Shown one piece after another: positions 10,756-20,318 of a stretch of DNA of 64,000 nucleotides. Below the pieces are notes generated by a model, which saw nothing but the letters and a program-made list of their open reading frames with translations, did no database searches and was not told where the DNA came from. Location of the stretch: contig NZ_CP072844.1 in the NCBI RefSeq assembly GCF_017948405.1, forward strand, positions 558,001 to 622,000, read 5' to 3'. Every line of letters starts with the position of its first letter. The stretch's first letter is position 1. This stretch comes from Psychrosphaera aestuarii (lineage in GTDB: Bacteria > Pseudomonadota > Gammaproteobacteria > Enterobacterales > Alteromonadaceae). Position numbers and translations under genes: made by a program.

Positions 10756-11325
10756 ATGAATATTATACTTGCAAGTCAGTCGCCACGACGAAAACAATTA
10801 TTAGGTTACATAGTTTCAAACTTTGAACAGAGAAGCGCTGATATTGATGAGTCTGTTTTGGAACAAGAGTCGCCGGTAGATTATGTTGAGCGTTTGGCAA
10901 ATGAAAAAGCCATGGTTATTTTTAACAAGATTATTGGGCCGGAAAATTATTTAGTAATTGGCTCGGATACTACGGTTGTTAATGATGGTGAAATATTAGG
11001 TAAACCAGATTCTCTCGAAGATTGTAAGGCAATGTTGTTAGCCCTATCAGGAAAAGAGCATCAAGTTTTAACTGCTTTCAGTATTGTCACTAAAGCAAAA
11101 ACGATAACTAAAACAGTAACCACGCAAGTTCAATTTACTAATATTTCAGAGCAACAAGTTGTAGAGTATTGGAATACCGGTGAACCACAAGATAAGGCCG
11201 GTGCGTACGCTATTCAGGGTATTGGTGGCAAATTCGTAAAATCTATTAACGGTAGTGTGAGCTCGGTTGTTGGTTTGCCATTAGCTGAGTTAGACTCGAC
11301 GTTAAAGGAGTTCTTAGTAGTATGA
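10756..11325 (+). CDS. maf: Maf-type nucleoside triphosphate pyrophosphatase (YhdE-like)
   Basis: 189 residues, beginning MNIILASQSPRRKQLL, the phosphate-binding signature of Maf/HAM1 proteins. VIGSDTTVV and GEPQDKAGAYAIQGIGG supply further family motifs. Maf enzymes hydrolyse non-standard or excess nucleotides such as dTTP and UTP to monophosphates, or act in septum control. Position between mreD and rng matches E. coli yhdE, which favours the dTTP/UTP subtype. The stop overlaps the rng start by four bases (ATGA). Confidence 0.93.
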   Translation: MNIILASQSPRRKQLLGYIVSNFEQRSADIDESVLEQESPVDYVERLANEKAMVIFNKIIGPENYLVIGSDTTVVNDGEILGKPDSLEDCKAMLLALSGKEHQVLTAFSIVTKAKTITKTVTTQVQFTNISEQQVVEYWNTGEPQDKAGAYAIQGIGGKFVKSINGSVSSVVGLPLAELDSTLKEFLVV

Positions 11326-12794
11326 GTGTCGAATTATTAATTAATATTACGCCAAGCGAAACTCGCGTAGCCGCAGTTGAAAATGGCATGTTACAAGAAC
11401 TCCATGTTGAGCGACAAAGTACACACGGTATCGTTGGAAACATATATCTAGGTAAAGTAAGTCGAGTTCTCCCGGGTATGCAAGCTGCGTTTGTCGATAT
11501 TGGTATGGAAAAAGCGGCGTTTTTACATGCCTCAGATATCATTACTTATGATGACGAAAAAGACCAAATAACACAAAATAGTAATACTGCGCGAGATATA
11601 AAAGAGCTCGTTCGTGAAGGTCAAAAAATCATAGTCCAAGTTGTCAAAGATCCACTAGGTACTAAAGGTGCTCGTTTAACCACAGACATTACATTGCCGT
11701 CGCGATATTTGGTTTTTATGCCCGATTCAAAACACGTAGGCATCTCTCAGCGCATTGAAAATGAAAAAGAGCGGTATCGTTTAAAGTCTGCTGTTGAAGC
11801 TTATTATGAAGAAGGTGAAGGCGGGTTTATCGTCCGTACAGCCGCCGAAGGTGCTGGCACTGAAGAGCTAGCGCAAGATGCTGTTTTTTTGAAAAGATTG
11901 TGGCAAAAGATAATAAAGAAAAAGAAAAAAACTCGAAATCAAGCGGTTCTGTATGAAGATTTAAGTCTCGCTTTTAGAGTTATTAGAGACTTTATTACCG
12001 ATGAGTTAGAGCGTGTTCGAATTGACTCAAAATTGATGTACGGTGAGCTTCTCGCGTTTACAGAAGAGTTTATGCCTGAGATGTCAGCAAAGCTTGAGTA
12101 TTACCCAGGTGAGCGACCAATTTTCGATTTATTTGATGTTGAATCAGAGATTAAACGAGCCTTAGATAAAAAGGTTGAGTTAAAGTCAGGCGGTTATCTC
12201 GTTATCGATCAAACTGAGGCAATGACAACAATTGACGTGAATACAGGTGCATTTGTAGGTCATCGTAGTTTAGAAGACACTATTTTTAATACTAATAGTG
12301 AAGCAACCCAGGCTATTGCTCGTCAACTTAGGTTACGAAACTTAGGTGGTATTATCATCATCGATTTCATTGATATGGATAGTGTCGACCATCAGCGTAG
12401 AGTGCTTCACAGCTTAGATTTAGCATTAGGAAAAGATAAAGCGAAAACAAAAATAAATGGCTTTTCAAACCTAGGCTTAGTTGAGATGACTCGAAAACGC
12501 ACCAGAGAAAGCTTAGAGCATGTATTGTGTGGAGCTTGTCCAGCGTGTAAAGGCCGAGGTTATGTCAAAACAGTAGAAACAATCTGTGCCGAACTATTAA
12601 GAGAAATTGTAAGAGTTAACCGAGCATATAAAGCGGACCAATTTGTTGTATATGCATCGCCAGCCGTTGCTGAATCACTGATAAATGATGAGTACCATAA
12701 CTTGGCTGAACTTGAAGTATTTATTGGCAAACAAATTAAAGTTAAAACAGAACCTATGTATAATCAGGACCAGTTTGACGTTGTTATGATGTAA
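11322..12794 (+). CDS. rng: ribonuclease G
   Basis: 490 residues. An S1 RNA-binding domain (about 35-120, with GNIYLGKVSRVLPGMQAAFVD) leads to the RNase E/G catalytic core: TTIDVNTGAFVG and GGIIIIDFIDM give the metal-binding aspartates, and the Zn-link appears as CGACPACKGRG near residue 405. RNase G is the single-stranded RNA endonuclease that matures the 5' end of 16S rRNA and degrades some mRNAs. It lacks the long C-terminal scaffold of RNase E. Four-base overlap with maf. Confidence 0.97.
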   Translation: MSVELLINITPSETRVAAVENGMLQELHVERQSTHGIVGNIYLGKVSRVLPGMQAAFVDIGMEKAAFLHASDIITYDDEKDQITQNSNTARDIKELVREGQKIIVQVVKDPLGTKGARLTTDITLPSRYLVFMPDSKHVGISQRIENEKERYRLKSAVEAYYEEGEGGFIVRTAAEGAGTEELAQDAVFLKRLWQKIIKKKKKTRNQAVLYEDLSLAFRVIRDFITDELERVRIDSKLMYGELLAFTEEFMPEMSAKLEYYPGERPIFDLFDVESEIKRALDKKVELKSGGYLVIDQTEAMTTIDVNTGAFVGHRSLEDTIFNTNSEATQAIARQLRLRNLGGIIIIDFIDMDSVDHQRRVLHSLDLALGKDKAKTKINGFSNLGLVEMTRKRTRESLEHVLCGACPACKGRGYVKTVETICAELLREIVRVNRAYKADQFVVYASPAVAESLINDEYHNLAELEVFIGKQIKVKTEPMYNQDQFDVVMM

Positions 12795-12811
12795 ATAGGC
12801 AATTTAAGAAA

Positions 12812-13279
12812 ATGAACACTTTCACCACGCTACTAAAAAATGAAGATGCAACGGTATCCATGGGTAAGGTCATTGCTCAGTCGTTATCACCCGGTATGAC
12901 GATATTTTTGCATGGTGATCTTGGTGCCGGAAAAACGACGATTAGTCGTGGCATAATTCAAGGTTTAGGTCATGAAGGCAGAGTGAAAAGCCCAACATAC
13001 ACATTAGTTGAGCCGTATGAGTTAGCTGATGTTACCGCTTATCATTTTGATCTATACCGCTTAGCCGACCCAGAAGAGCTTGAATTCATGGGCTTTCGAG
13101 ATTATTTTAATGATAAGGCAGTTTGTTTAATTGAATGGCCAGAGAAGGGCCAAGACTTTTTACCGCAAGCCGATTTAGAGTTATATTTGACATATGTTGG
13201 CGAACAACGTGAAATAAGATTTAAACCGTTATCTAATCTGGGTAACGAAACCGTTAAAAAAATAGAGTCTAATTATTAA
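12812..13279 (+). CDS. tsaE: tRNA threonylcarbamoyladenosine ATPase TsaE
   Basis: 155 residues. The Walker A loop GDLGAGKTT lies near residues 34-42, followed by VKSPTYTLVEPYE and HFDLYRLADPEELEFMG, which are diagnostic of TsaE (YjeE). It drives the TsaB-TsaD-TsaE complex that makes t6A37 on ANN-decoding tRNAs. The next gene is amiB, as in E. coli; the gene normally upstream, nnrE (yjeF), is absent here, and rng sits there instead. A weak ribosome site precedes the ATG at 12812. Confidence 0.95.
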   Translation: MNTFTTLLKNEDATVSMGKVIAQSLSPGMTIFLHGDLGAGKTTISRGIIQGLGHEGRVKSPTYTLVEPYELADVTAYHFDLYRLADPEELEFMGFRDYFNDKAVCLIEWPEKGQDFLPQADLELYLTYVGEQREIRFKPLSNLGNETVKKIESNY

Positions 13280-13287
13280 TAGTGTTT

Positions 13288-14616
13288 ATGAGGTTTAATA
13301 CTGCAGTGTCTAAATTTATAAAAACTATTATCGTCATCTGCATGATACTAGTGGCCACTCCATCGTATGCTTCAGATAAAATCAACGGAGTAAGGATTTG
13401 GCCTGCTCCAGATTCTACTCGAGTCGTTTTAGACTTATCCGGTCCTGCTGATTTTAGTTACTTTCAATTAAGTAACCCGCAACGATTAGTTATTGATTTG
13501 AACAATACAAAACTTGCTACATCGTTAAACGGATTGGCAAAAGACGCTCAAATTATTACTAAGGTTAGAAAAAGTACGCCAAAACGAAAGGGCTCGACAA
13601 GACTCGTACTAGACCTGGTTAAAAAAATAGAACCTATGTTGTTTGCGCTTCCCCCTGCAGGCCCATACGGAAATCGTTTGGTCATTGATTTATTAGACAA
13701 AGAAGAAAAGGTCGAAAAGGCGAAGCGTGTTATTGAGACAGACAGAGATATAGTTATTGCAATTGATGCGGGACATGGCGGTGAAGATCCTGGTTCAATT
13801 GGTCGAGCTGGAACCTTTGAAAAACACGTAACATTATCGCTCGCTAAAAAAATAGAAGCATTAATTAATAAAGAAAAAGGGCTTAAGGCGGTTCTTACCA
13901 GAACAGGCGATTATTATTTAGATCTAAACAAGCGCACAAAAAAAGCCCGTGAATCTGGCGCTGAATTATTAATTTCTGTACACGCTGATGCCTTTACTAC
14001 ACCTGGTCCTCACGGCGCCTCGGTTTGGGTACAAAGTAACAAGCGAGCAACAACTGAAGTGGGTCGCTCGCTAGAGAGAAAAGAAGAACACTCTCAATTA
14101 CTCGGCGGTGTTGCCGAAGCAATTAAAGATACAACGACAGAAGAGTATCTCATGAGAACCTTTATTGACTTGTCTATGGATCATTCAAGAGATCAAGGTT
14201 TTACAGTCGCTTATGCGGTATTAGATGAACTCAAAAAAGTAACGTCACTCCATCAGCGAAAACCACAATCAGCTAGCTTAGGTGTATTAAAGTCGCCCGA
14301 TATACCATCAATTCTAGTAGAAGGCGGTTTCATTTCGAATCCCAAAGAAGAGAAGATGTTAACAAATGCGTGGCAACAAAATCGTTTAGCCAATGCCATT
14401 GTTAATGCCGTTAAAAAGCATTTTAAAAAGCGCCCGCCTGAAGGCACCTTGTATGCAAAACTTCATAGGTCTGTGCAACACAAAGTAAGGCCTGGCGAGT
14501 CGTTATCTTTGGTAGCTCAAAATTATAAAGTGTCCGTATCTTCTCTAAAGTCAGCGAATAGTTTAAAGAACGACGTGATAAGAGTTGGCCAAGTTCTCTC
14601 GATACCTCAGTCGTAA
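13288..14616 (+). CDS. amiB: N-acetylmuramoyl-L-alanine amidase AmiB-type
   Basis: About 442 residues from the ATG at 13288; a GTG six bases upstream is equally possible as no clear ribosome site is seen. Signal peptide to about residue 28 (SYA), an AMIN domain (about 30-130) that targets septal peptidoglycan, an Amidase_3 catalytic domain (about 148-375: IAIDAGHGGEDPGS and LVEGGFISNP hold a zinc His and the catalytic Glu), then a C-terminal LysM (about 395-442). It cleaves the amide bond between MurNAc and the stem peptide so that daughter cells separate. It is periplasmic and probably activated by EnvC/NlpD-like partners. Confidence 0.95.
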   Translation: MRFNTAVSKFIKTIIVICMILVATPSYASDKINGVRIWPAPDSTRVVLDLSGPADFSYFQLSNPQRLVIDLNNTKLATSLNGLAKDAQIITKVRKSTPKRKGSTRLVLDLVKKIEPMLFALPPAGPYGNRLVIDLLDKEEKVEKAKRVIETDRDIVIAIDAGHGGEDPGSIGRAGTFEKHVTLSLAKKIEALINKEKGLKAVLTRTGDYYLDLNKRTKKARESGAELLISVHADAFTTPGPHGASVWVQSNKRATTEVGRSLERKEEHSQLLGGVAEAIKDTTTEEYLMRTFIDLSMDHSRDQGFTVAYAVLDELKKVTSLHQRKPQSASLGVLKSPDIPSILVEGGFISNPKEEKMLTNAWQQNRLANAIVNAVKKHFKKRPPEGTLYAKLHRSVQHKVRPGESLSLVAQNYKVSVSSLKSANSLKNDVIRVGQVLSIPQS

Positions 14617-14624
14617 TAACGTTT

Positions 14625-16376
14625 ATGACAATAAAAATTTTACCACCGCAGCTGGCTAACCAAATAGCTGCCGGTGAAGTCGTTGAAAGACCTGCATCGG
14701 TTGTTAAAGAGCTTGTTGAAAATGCGTTAGATGCTGGCGCTGACAAAGTTGAAATTGACATTGAGCGGGGCGGCCACAAAAAAATCCTCATCAAAGACAA
14801 CGGTAAGGGAATTCCAAAACAGGAACTTGCGCTTGCCTTGTCTCGCCATGCAACGAGCAAAATCACCAATATAGATGACTTAGAAGCGATCGTTAGTTTA
14901 GGCTTTCGTGGCGAAGCCCTAGCATCAATAAGTTCGGTTGCGCGACTAACCATGACGTCTAAGCCTGTTTCACAACCAGAAGCGTGGTCGGCGATTGCTG
15001 AAGGCTTGGATATGCAAGTAGACGTTAAACCCGCGGCTCACCCAAATGGCACAAGTGTTGAGGTTTTAGATTTATTTTTTAACACCCCTGCAAGAAGAAA
15101 GTTTTTACGTGCAGAAAAAACCGAGTTTAATCATATCGAAGGTTTGATTCGTCGTATTGCAATGAGTCGCCCTGATGTAACTTTTGTATTGCAACATAAT
15201 AACAAGGTAGTTAAACGCTTTCGTTCTCAAGCCGCAAATACAAACGCCATCAAACAGCAGTCAGCAAGAATCGCAGAAGTCATTAATAGCCAATTTGTCG
15301 AGCATTCCAGTGTAAGAACAGCAAAATACGACAATATTTCTGTGTCTATATGGGCGAAGTCACCTCAAGAGTGTAAGTCGGTGAATCCGGCACAATACTC
15401 TTTTGTTAATGGTCGTATGATGCGGGACAAACTCATTCAACACGCTATTCGTCAAGCATATGCAGACACATTACACCCAGAGCAACAGCCTGAGTACGTT
15501 TTATTTGTAGACTTACCAGCAACTGATGTTGATGTTAATGTTCACCCTGCAAAACATGAAGTCAGGTTTCATCATGCCCGACTGCTACATGATTTAATTG
15601 TAGGCACAATACAGGAATGTTTAGCAGACTTTAATAAGTCGCTACCGATAGAAACGCCACAAGTGACTGAGCAGGCGCCGCCAGCTTGGTTAGCACACAG
15701 TAACGTTAACGTCACAGCATCAAGTGATAAGCCATCGTTTAATCGATCAGAATTAAAGCCGCTAAACCGACCCGATCCTATAAAATCATTTTCAGGATTA
15801 ACGCCTGTTAGTTTGTCAAACGTGAGTGCTGAATTTGACAAAGCACCAAGCATTGAAAATAGCACTTTTACTATTATCAAAGTTCAGTCACAGATTGTTA
15901 TGGTGGAACACCAATCAAAAATTTGGTTAATAAGTTTAGCGGAATTATTTGATGTTAACACCGTTGCAAAACTATCCGACACGCAGCTGCAACCTGCGCC
16001 ATTGCTGGTGCCAATTCGTATAAAAATTAATGAAGATGAAATTAAACAGGTTGAAGAGGGTAAAAGGCAACTTCATGACTGTGGGTTTGATGTAAAGCTA
16101 CATCAATCATTTTTAATTATTAAACAAGTACCAAGTATTATTCGCAGCCGCGATTGTAGTCGTTTTTTACCAGACTTCTTCAATGCTTTATTTAGTTGTG
16201 GTGGTTGGACTAAAAACTCAATAGTCAAACTCATTAGTGAATCAAACGATATTCCTAGTGATAATCAGAATATATTGAAACAATTGCATATACTTAAAGG
16301 ACATGCTGATTTTGACAAGCAATGGAATAAAATCGCAAAGGTAATAGATTTATCTAACATCTATCATCTTATCTAG
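14625..16376 (+). CDS. mutL: DNA mismatch repair protein MutL
   Basis: 583 residues. The GHKL ATPase N-terminal domain shows all motifs: LVENALDAGA (motif I), KDNGKGI (II), ATSKI and LGFRGEALASI (III). The transducer domain with NGRMMRDK and DVNVHPAKHEVRF follows. After a variable linker (about 345-400) comes the C-terminal dimerisation domain; I see no DQHAxxE endonuclease motif, so this is the methyl-directed type that works with MutH. MutL couples MutS mismatch recognition to strand cutting. It lies between amiB and miaA, as in E. coli. Confidence 0.97.
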   Translation: MTIKILPPQLANQIAAGEVVERPASVVKELVENALDAGADKVEIDIERGGHKKILIKDNGKGIPKQELALALSRHATSKITNIDDLEAIVSLGFRGEALASISSVARLTMTSKPVSQPEAWSAIAEGLDMQVDVKPAAHPNGTSVEVLDLFFNTPARRKFLRAEKTEFNHIEGLIRRIAMSRPDVTFVLQHNNKVVKRFRSQAANTNAIKQQSARIAEVINSQFVEHSSVRTAKYDNISVSIWAKSPQECKSVNPAQYSFVNGRMMRDKLIQHAIRQAYADTLHPEQQPEYVLFVDLPATDVDVNVHPAKHEVRFHHARLLHDLIVGTIQECLADFNKSLPIETPQVTEQAPPAWLAHSNVNVTASSDKPSFNRSELKPLNRPDPIKSFSGLTPVSLSNVSAEFDKAPSIENSTFTIIKVQSQIVMVEHQSKIWLISLAELFDVNTVAKLSDTQLQPAPLLVPIRIKINEDEIKQVEEGKRQLHDCGFDVKLHQSFLIIKQVPSIIRSRDCSRFLPDFFNALFSCGGWTKNSIVKLISESNDIPSDNQNILKQLHILKGHADFDKQWNKIAKVIDLSNIYHLI

Positions 16377-16403
16377 AAATAAATACCAGAGATTAATATA
16401 TTA

Positions 16404-17333
16404 ATGACCGAAAATTCCAATAACACCGTAATATCAATTATGGGTCCTACCGCATCGGGAAAAACCGATTTAGCGATGCAGTTAGCCGATATAATTAACG
16501 GGGACTTGATAAGTGTAGACTCTGCACTCATATATCGAGGGATGGATATAGGTACTGCAAAACCAACGCCAGCAGAGTTAGAAAAGTATCCTCATAAGTT
16601 AATTAGTTTTTTGGATCCAGCACAAGTTTATTCTGCAGCAGATTTTAGAACTGACGTACTAAAAGCAATTGAAGAAAGCTTTGATAACGGGAAAACCCCT
16701 ATACTCGTCGGCGGTACGATGATGTACTTTAAGGCTTTAATCGATGGTATCTCAGATTTACCGGAAGCAAGTGCAGAAGTGCGCAGTGAGATTGAAGCAA
16801 TGGCAAAGGAGCATGACTGGGAATATGTTCATGCCCAGTTAGCCAAGGTTGATCCGGTCGCCGCAAAGCGAATTCATCCAAACGATCCGCAAAGAATTAA
16901 TCGGGCATACGAAGTGTACCTGATAAGTGGAAAAACGATGACTGAGCTAATGGCAAAGGAAAAACAGCCGATACCTTATAATATTAAGCAGTTTGCTTTT
17001 ATGTGTGAGGACAAAACTGAACTTCATCAACGTATTGAGCAACGCTTTAATATTATGCTAGAGCAAGGTTTTCAGGCAGAAGTAGAAGCGTTAATGAAAA
17101 GGCCAGACTTGCACTTAGATTTACCAGCGATAAGAGCCGTTGGTTATCGTCAAATGTGGCAACATTTGAAAGGTGAGCTTGACTGGAATGAAATGGTTTT
17201 CCGTGGAGTCGTAGCGACGAGGCAATTAGCCAAAAGGCAACTTACTTGGTTACGTAGTTGGCCCAACGTTATGTACCTAGAAGTAGGAAAACAAAAAGAA
17301 AACTTGCAACGCATAATAAACTCGCTAAGCTAA
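16404..17333 (+). CDS. miaA: tRNA dimethylallyltransferase MiaA
   Basis: 309 residues. P-loop GPTASGKTD near the start, [18 protein letters not shown] (substrate site) and [11 protein letters not shown] are MiaA signatures; DDP-type RINRAYEV and VGYRQMW complete the pattern. It transfers the dimethylallyl group to A37 of tRNAs reading UNN codons, the first step to ms2i6A. It is followed by hfq, as in other gammaproteobacteria, 85 bases later. Confidence 0.97.
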   Translation: MTENSNNTVISIMGPTASGKTDLAMQLADIINGDLISVDSALIYRGMDIGTAKPTPAELEKYPHKLISFLDPAQVYSAADFRTDVLKAIEESFDNGKTPILVGGTMMYFKALIDGISDLPEASAEVRSEIEAMAKEHDWEYVHAQLAKVDPVAAKRIHPNDPQRINRAYEVYLISGKTMTELMAKEKQPIPYNIKQFAFMCEDKTELHQRIEQRFNIMLEQGFQAEVEALMKRPDLHLDLPAIRAVGYRQMWQHLKGELDWNEMVFRGVVATRQLAKRQLTWLRSWPNVMYLEVGKQKENLQRIINSLS

Positions 17334-17418
17334 GCTTAAGCAAAGTTGTATTATCGCTGATGTGCAAGGTTTACCTAACAACAATAAATAATAAAACTAA
17401 TGAGAAGGAACATTGACA

Positions 17419-17664
17419 ATGGCTAAGGGGCAGTCCTTACAAGACCCGTTTTTAAATGCATTACGTCGTGAGCGAATTCCGGTTTCGATCTATTTAGTAA
17501 ACGGTATAAAATTACAAGGCCAGGTTGAATCATTTGACCAGTTTGTCATTTTGCTTAAAAATACGTTAAGCCAAATGGTTTACAAGCATGCAATATCAAC
17601 AATCGTGCCCGCCAGACCTTTCCAGACTAATCCTCATTATGCTGGCAACGACGATTCAGAATAG
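17419..17664 (+). CDS. hfq: RNA chaperone Hfq
   Basis: About 81 residues when started at the ATG at 17419, giving the conserved N-terminus [13 protein letters not shown]; an in-frame TTG at 17413 is ignored. An AGAAGGAA ribosome site sits just upstream. The Sm1 motif ([19 protein letters not shown]) and Sm2 ([10 protein letters not shown]) are intact. Hfq forms a hexamer that pairs small RNAs with mRNAs. The C-terminal tail is short. A terminator follows, so expression is partly separate from hflX. Confidence 0.98.
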   Translation: MAKGQSLQDPFLNALRRERIPVSIYLVNGIKLQGQVESFDQFVILLKNTLSQMVYKHAISTIVPARPFQTNPHYAGNDDSE

Positions 17665-17699
17665 TATTTATAATTTTATTTAATTATTAATCCGATTTT

Positions 17700-17733
17700 A
17701 AAAGGGAATACGTATTAACGTATTTCCTTTTTT
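17700..17733 (+). terminator. rho-independent terminator after hfq
   Basis: 12-bp stem (AAGGGAATACGT with ACGTATTTCCTT, one G-U pair), four-base loop and a T-rich tail of six Ts. Located 36 bases after the hfq stop. Confidence 0.8.
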
Positions 17734-17768
17734 GCATTTTACGCAACACAACCTATTAGGAAGTTCAT

Positions 17769-19058
17769 TTGTTCGATAGATATGAAGGCGGCGAACAAGC
17801 CGTTTTAGTCCATGTAAACTTTTCGGCGGAAAACGATCGAGAAGATTTAGAAGAATTAGGCCTGTTAGTGTCATCTGCCGGTGTGTCTACCTCAGCAGTA
17901 GTAACGACAAGTCGTCACTCTCCAGACGCAAAGTATTACGTTGGTACGGGTAAAGCCCAAGAAATTGCCGATACAGTTCGTGCAGAAGGCGCAGATATTG
18001 TTATTTTTAACCACTCGTTATCACCCTCTCAAGAGCGTAACCTAGAAGCATTATTTCAATGCCGTGTATTAGACAGAACCGGTTTGATACTTGATATTTT
18101 TGCGCAACGAGCACGTACCCATGAAGGTAAGCTTCAAGTTGAATTAGCCCAGTTGAGACACATATCCACACGTCTTATTCGCGGCTGGACCCATTTAGAA
18201 AGACAAAAAGGCGGTATTGGCCTTCGTGGTCCTGGTGAAACTCAGCTAGAAACCGATCGACGATTACTCAGAGCCAGAATTTCACATATCTTATCCAGGC
18301 TAGAAAAAGTCTCTAAACAACGTGAGCAAGGGCGTCGTTCTCGTAAAAAAGCCGAAGTGCCAACCGTATCATTAGTCGGTTATACTAACGCGGGTAAATC
18401 AACGCTATTTAATGCGTTAACTGATTCAGATGTGTATGCAGCAGATCAACTTTTTGCAACCTTAGATCCAACACTAAGAAAAATTGAATTAGCAGACGTG
18501 GGTGAGACAATTCTTGCCGATACTGTTGGTTTTATAAGACACTTGCCTCATGACTTAGTCGCAGCATTTAAAGCGACATTGACTGAGACCCGTGAAGCAG
18601 ACTTACAACTTCATGTTATTGATGTTGCAGACCCTCGTCGAAGTGATAATATTTTTCAGGTTGAAGAAGTATTACGAGAAATTGATGCCGATGATATTCC
18701 TCAACTTTTAGTGTTCAATAAAATCGACTTATTAAAAGATGCTGAACCTCATATTGAGCGAGACGATGAAGGTAAGCCAGTTTCTGTTTGGCTTACCGCA
18801 CAAAAAGCTCAAGGCTTAGAGTTATTGTTGCAAGCTATGTCTGAGCGATTAGGTTTAGCGATGTGGGATGTAGAGTTAGTATTACCACCGAGTGAAGGTA
18901 AGCTAAGAGCTGATCTTTATCAACTAAATGGAATTCTAGATGAACGAGTAGATGAAAATGGTCACTTCGTTTTATCTGTTCGTATAACTAAAATAGACCA
19001 ACAAAAGTTAAACAAACAATTGGGCTACGACATTGAAAAATGGCTAATCAGTCACTAA
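17769..19058 (+). CDS. hflX: ribosome-associated GTPase HflX
   Basis: 429 residues from a TTG codon at 17769, preceded by AGGAAG; the resulting start MFDRYEGGEQAVLVHV matches known HflX N-termini, which decides the start. The HflX N-domain contains LSPSQERNLE and RTGLILDIFAQRA, and GGIGLRGPGETQLETDRR leads to the G domain: VGYTNAGKST (G1), DTVGFIRHLP (G3) and NKIDLL (G4). HflX binds 50S subunits and splits stalled ribosomes after stress. It sits in the conserved hfq-hflX-hflK-hflC cluster. Confidence 0.96.
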   Translation: MFDRYEGGEQAVLVHVNFSAENDREDLEELGLLVSSAGVSTSAVVTTSRHSPDAKYYVGTGKAQEIADTVRAEGADIVIFNHSLSPSQERNLEALFQCRVLDRTGLILDIFAQRARTHEGKLQVELAQLRHISTRLIRGWTHLERQKGGIGLRGPGETQLETDRRLLRARISHILSRLEKVSKQREQGRRSRKKAEVPTVSLVGYTNAGKSTLFNALTDSDVYAADQLFATLDPTLRKIELADVGETILADTVGFIRHLPHDLVAAFKATLTETREADLQLHVIDVADPRRSDNIFQVEEVLREIDADDIPQLLVFNKIDLLKDAEPHIERDDEGKPVSVWLTAQKAQGLELLLQAMSERLGLAMWDVELVLPPSEGKLRADLYQLNGILDERVDENGHFVLSVRITKIDQQKLNKQLGYDIEKWLISH

Positions 19059-19167
19059 ATATACAGACAGTGCAGTTTGTTCACAGTATTAACTCAATTT
19101 CATAGAGTTATGTGGACGACTTTGCTAAATTAAACAGTAACTTTTCTGAATGAAACTGGAGTAACTT

Positions 19168-20316
19168 ATGGCCTGGAATGAGCCGGGAAATAACAATAAC
19201 GATCCGTGGAAAAATCGCGGCGGCAAAGATCAGGGGCCACCTGACTTAGACGAGTTATTTAAAGATTTAGGCAATAGATTTAATGGTTTGTTTGGTGGAA
19301 AATCAAACAAAGATGGAAATAAAGGGGCTGGCGGCTTTGGTATTACGATAGTACTTGTTGTTGCCTTCATCATTTGGTTCTTATCTGGTTGGTATACGTT
19401 GCGCGAAGCAGAAAGTGGCGTAGTGCTAAGATTTGGTGAATACACCGAATTAAAAGAACCAGGCCTTCGTTTTAACCCAACATTTATCGATAAAGTCATA
19501 CCGGTCGATATTCAAACGGTTCGTACGATACCAGCATCAGGTTTCATGCTTACTCAAGATGAGAACGTTGTTCAAGTTGAAATGGAAGTACAGTACAGAG
19601 TATTAGATCCGAAAAACTTCTTATTCTCAGTACCAGATCCAACTAACAGTTTACGTCAGGCAACTGATAGTGCATTACGTTCTGTAATTGGTAACTCAAA
19701 AATGGATGATATTTTGACCTCTGGTCGTGAGATAGTCCGTCAAAGTACTCGCGAAGAGTTAGAGGCAATTATTGAACCTTATAAACTAGGTTTAGCGATT
19801 GTTGATGTAAACTTCAAAGACGCGCGTCCTCCAGAGCAAGTTAAAGATGCATTTGATGATGCGATTGCAGCTCGAGAAGATGAAGTTCGTTATGTGAACG
19901 AAGCAAAAGCGTATGCAAGTGAAGTTGAACCGCGTGCCCGTGGTCAAGTAAACCGTATGGTTCAAGAAGCAACAGCCTACAAACAGGGTAAGATCTTAGC
20001 GTCGCAAGGTCAGGTTGCAAAATTTGATCAATTATTACCTGAATACAATGCCGCACCAGAAGTAACGCGCCAACGTCTGTATTTAGAGACTATGGAGCAA
20101 GTATTATCAAATACTTCTAAGGTACTTGTTGATACCAAAGGTAATGGCAACATGATGTATTTACCATTGGATAAAATCATGCAACATCAAGGCGTAGTGC
20201 CTTCGTTAGATAACCGCACTGCAACTGATTACAACACAGGTTCTGGTAAAACCACGCAGCCTACACAAAGCAATCGCCCAAGTCGTGGTGACCGCTTTAA
20301 TGATGGGAGAAACTAA
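19168..20316 (+). CDS. hflK: FtsH regulator HflK (SPFH membrane protein)
   Basis: 382 residues. A Gly/Asn-rich cytoplasmic start (MAWNEPGNNNNDPWKNR) is followed by one membrane helix (about 58-76) and the SPFH/band 7 domain with GVVLRFGEYTELKEPGLRFN. A charged helix (about 200-290) and a Ser/Thr-rich tail complete it. HflK and HflC form a periplasmic cage around the FtsH protease and limit its access to membrane substrates. hflC follows after two bases. Confidence 0.97.
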   Translation: MAWNEPGNNNNDPWKNRGGKDQGPPDLDELFKDLGNRFNGLFGGKSNKDGNKGAGGFGITIVLVVAFIIWFLSGWYTLREAESGVVLRFGEYTELKEPGLRFNPTFIDKVIPVDIQTVRTIPASGFMLTQDENVVQVEMEVQYRVLDPKNFLFSVPDPTNSLRQATDSALRSVIGNSKMDDILTSGREIVRQSTREELEAIIEPYKLGLAIVDVNFKDARPPEQVKDAFDDAIAAREDEVRYVNEAKAYASEVEPRARGQVNRMVQEATAYKQGKILASQGQVAKFDQLLPEYNAAPEVTRQRLYLETMEQVLSNTSKVLVDTKGNGNMMYLPLDKIMQHQGVVPSLDNRTATDYNTGSGKTTQPTQSNRPSRGDRFNDGRN

Positions 20317-20318
20317 TC

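Noticed and set aside
14423..14953. 176-codon frame opposite amiB/mutL
   Set aside because: Overlaps two conserved genes; composition is that of an antisense shadow.
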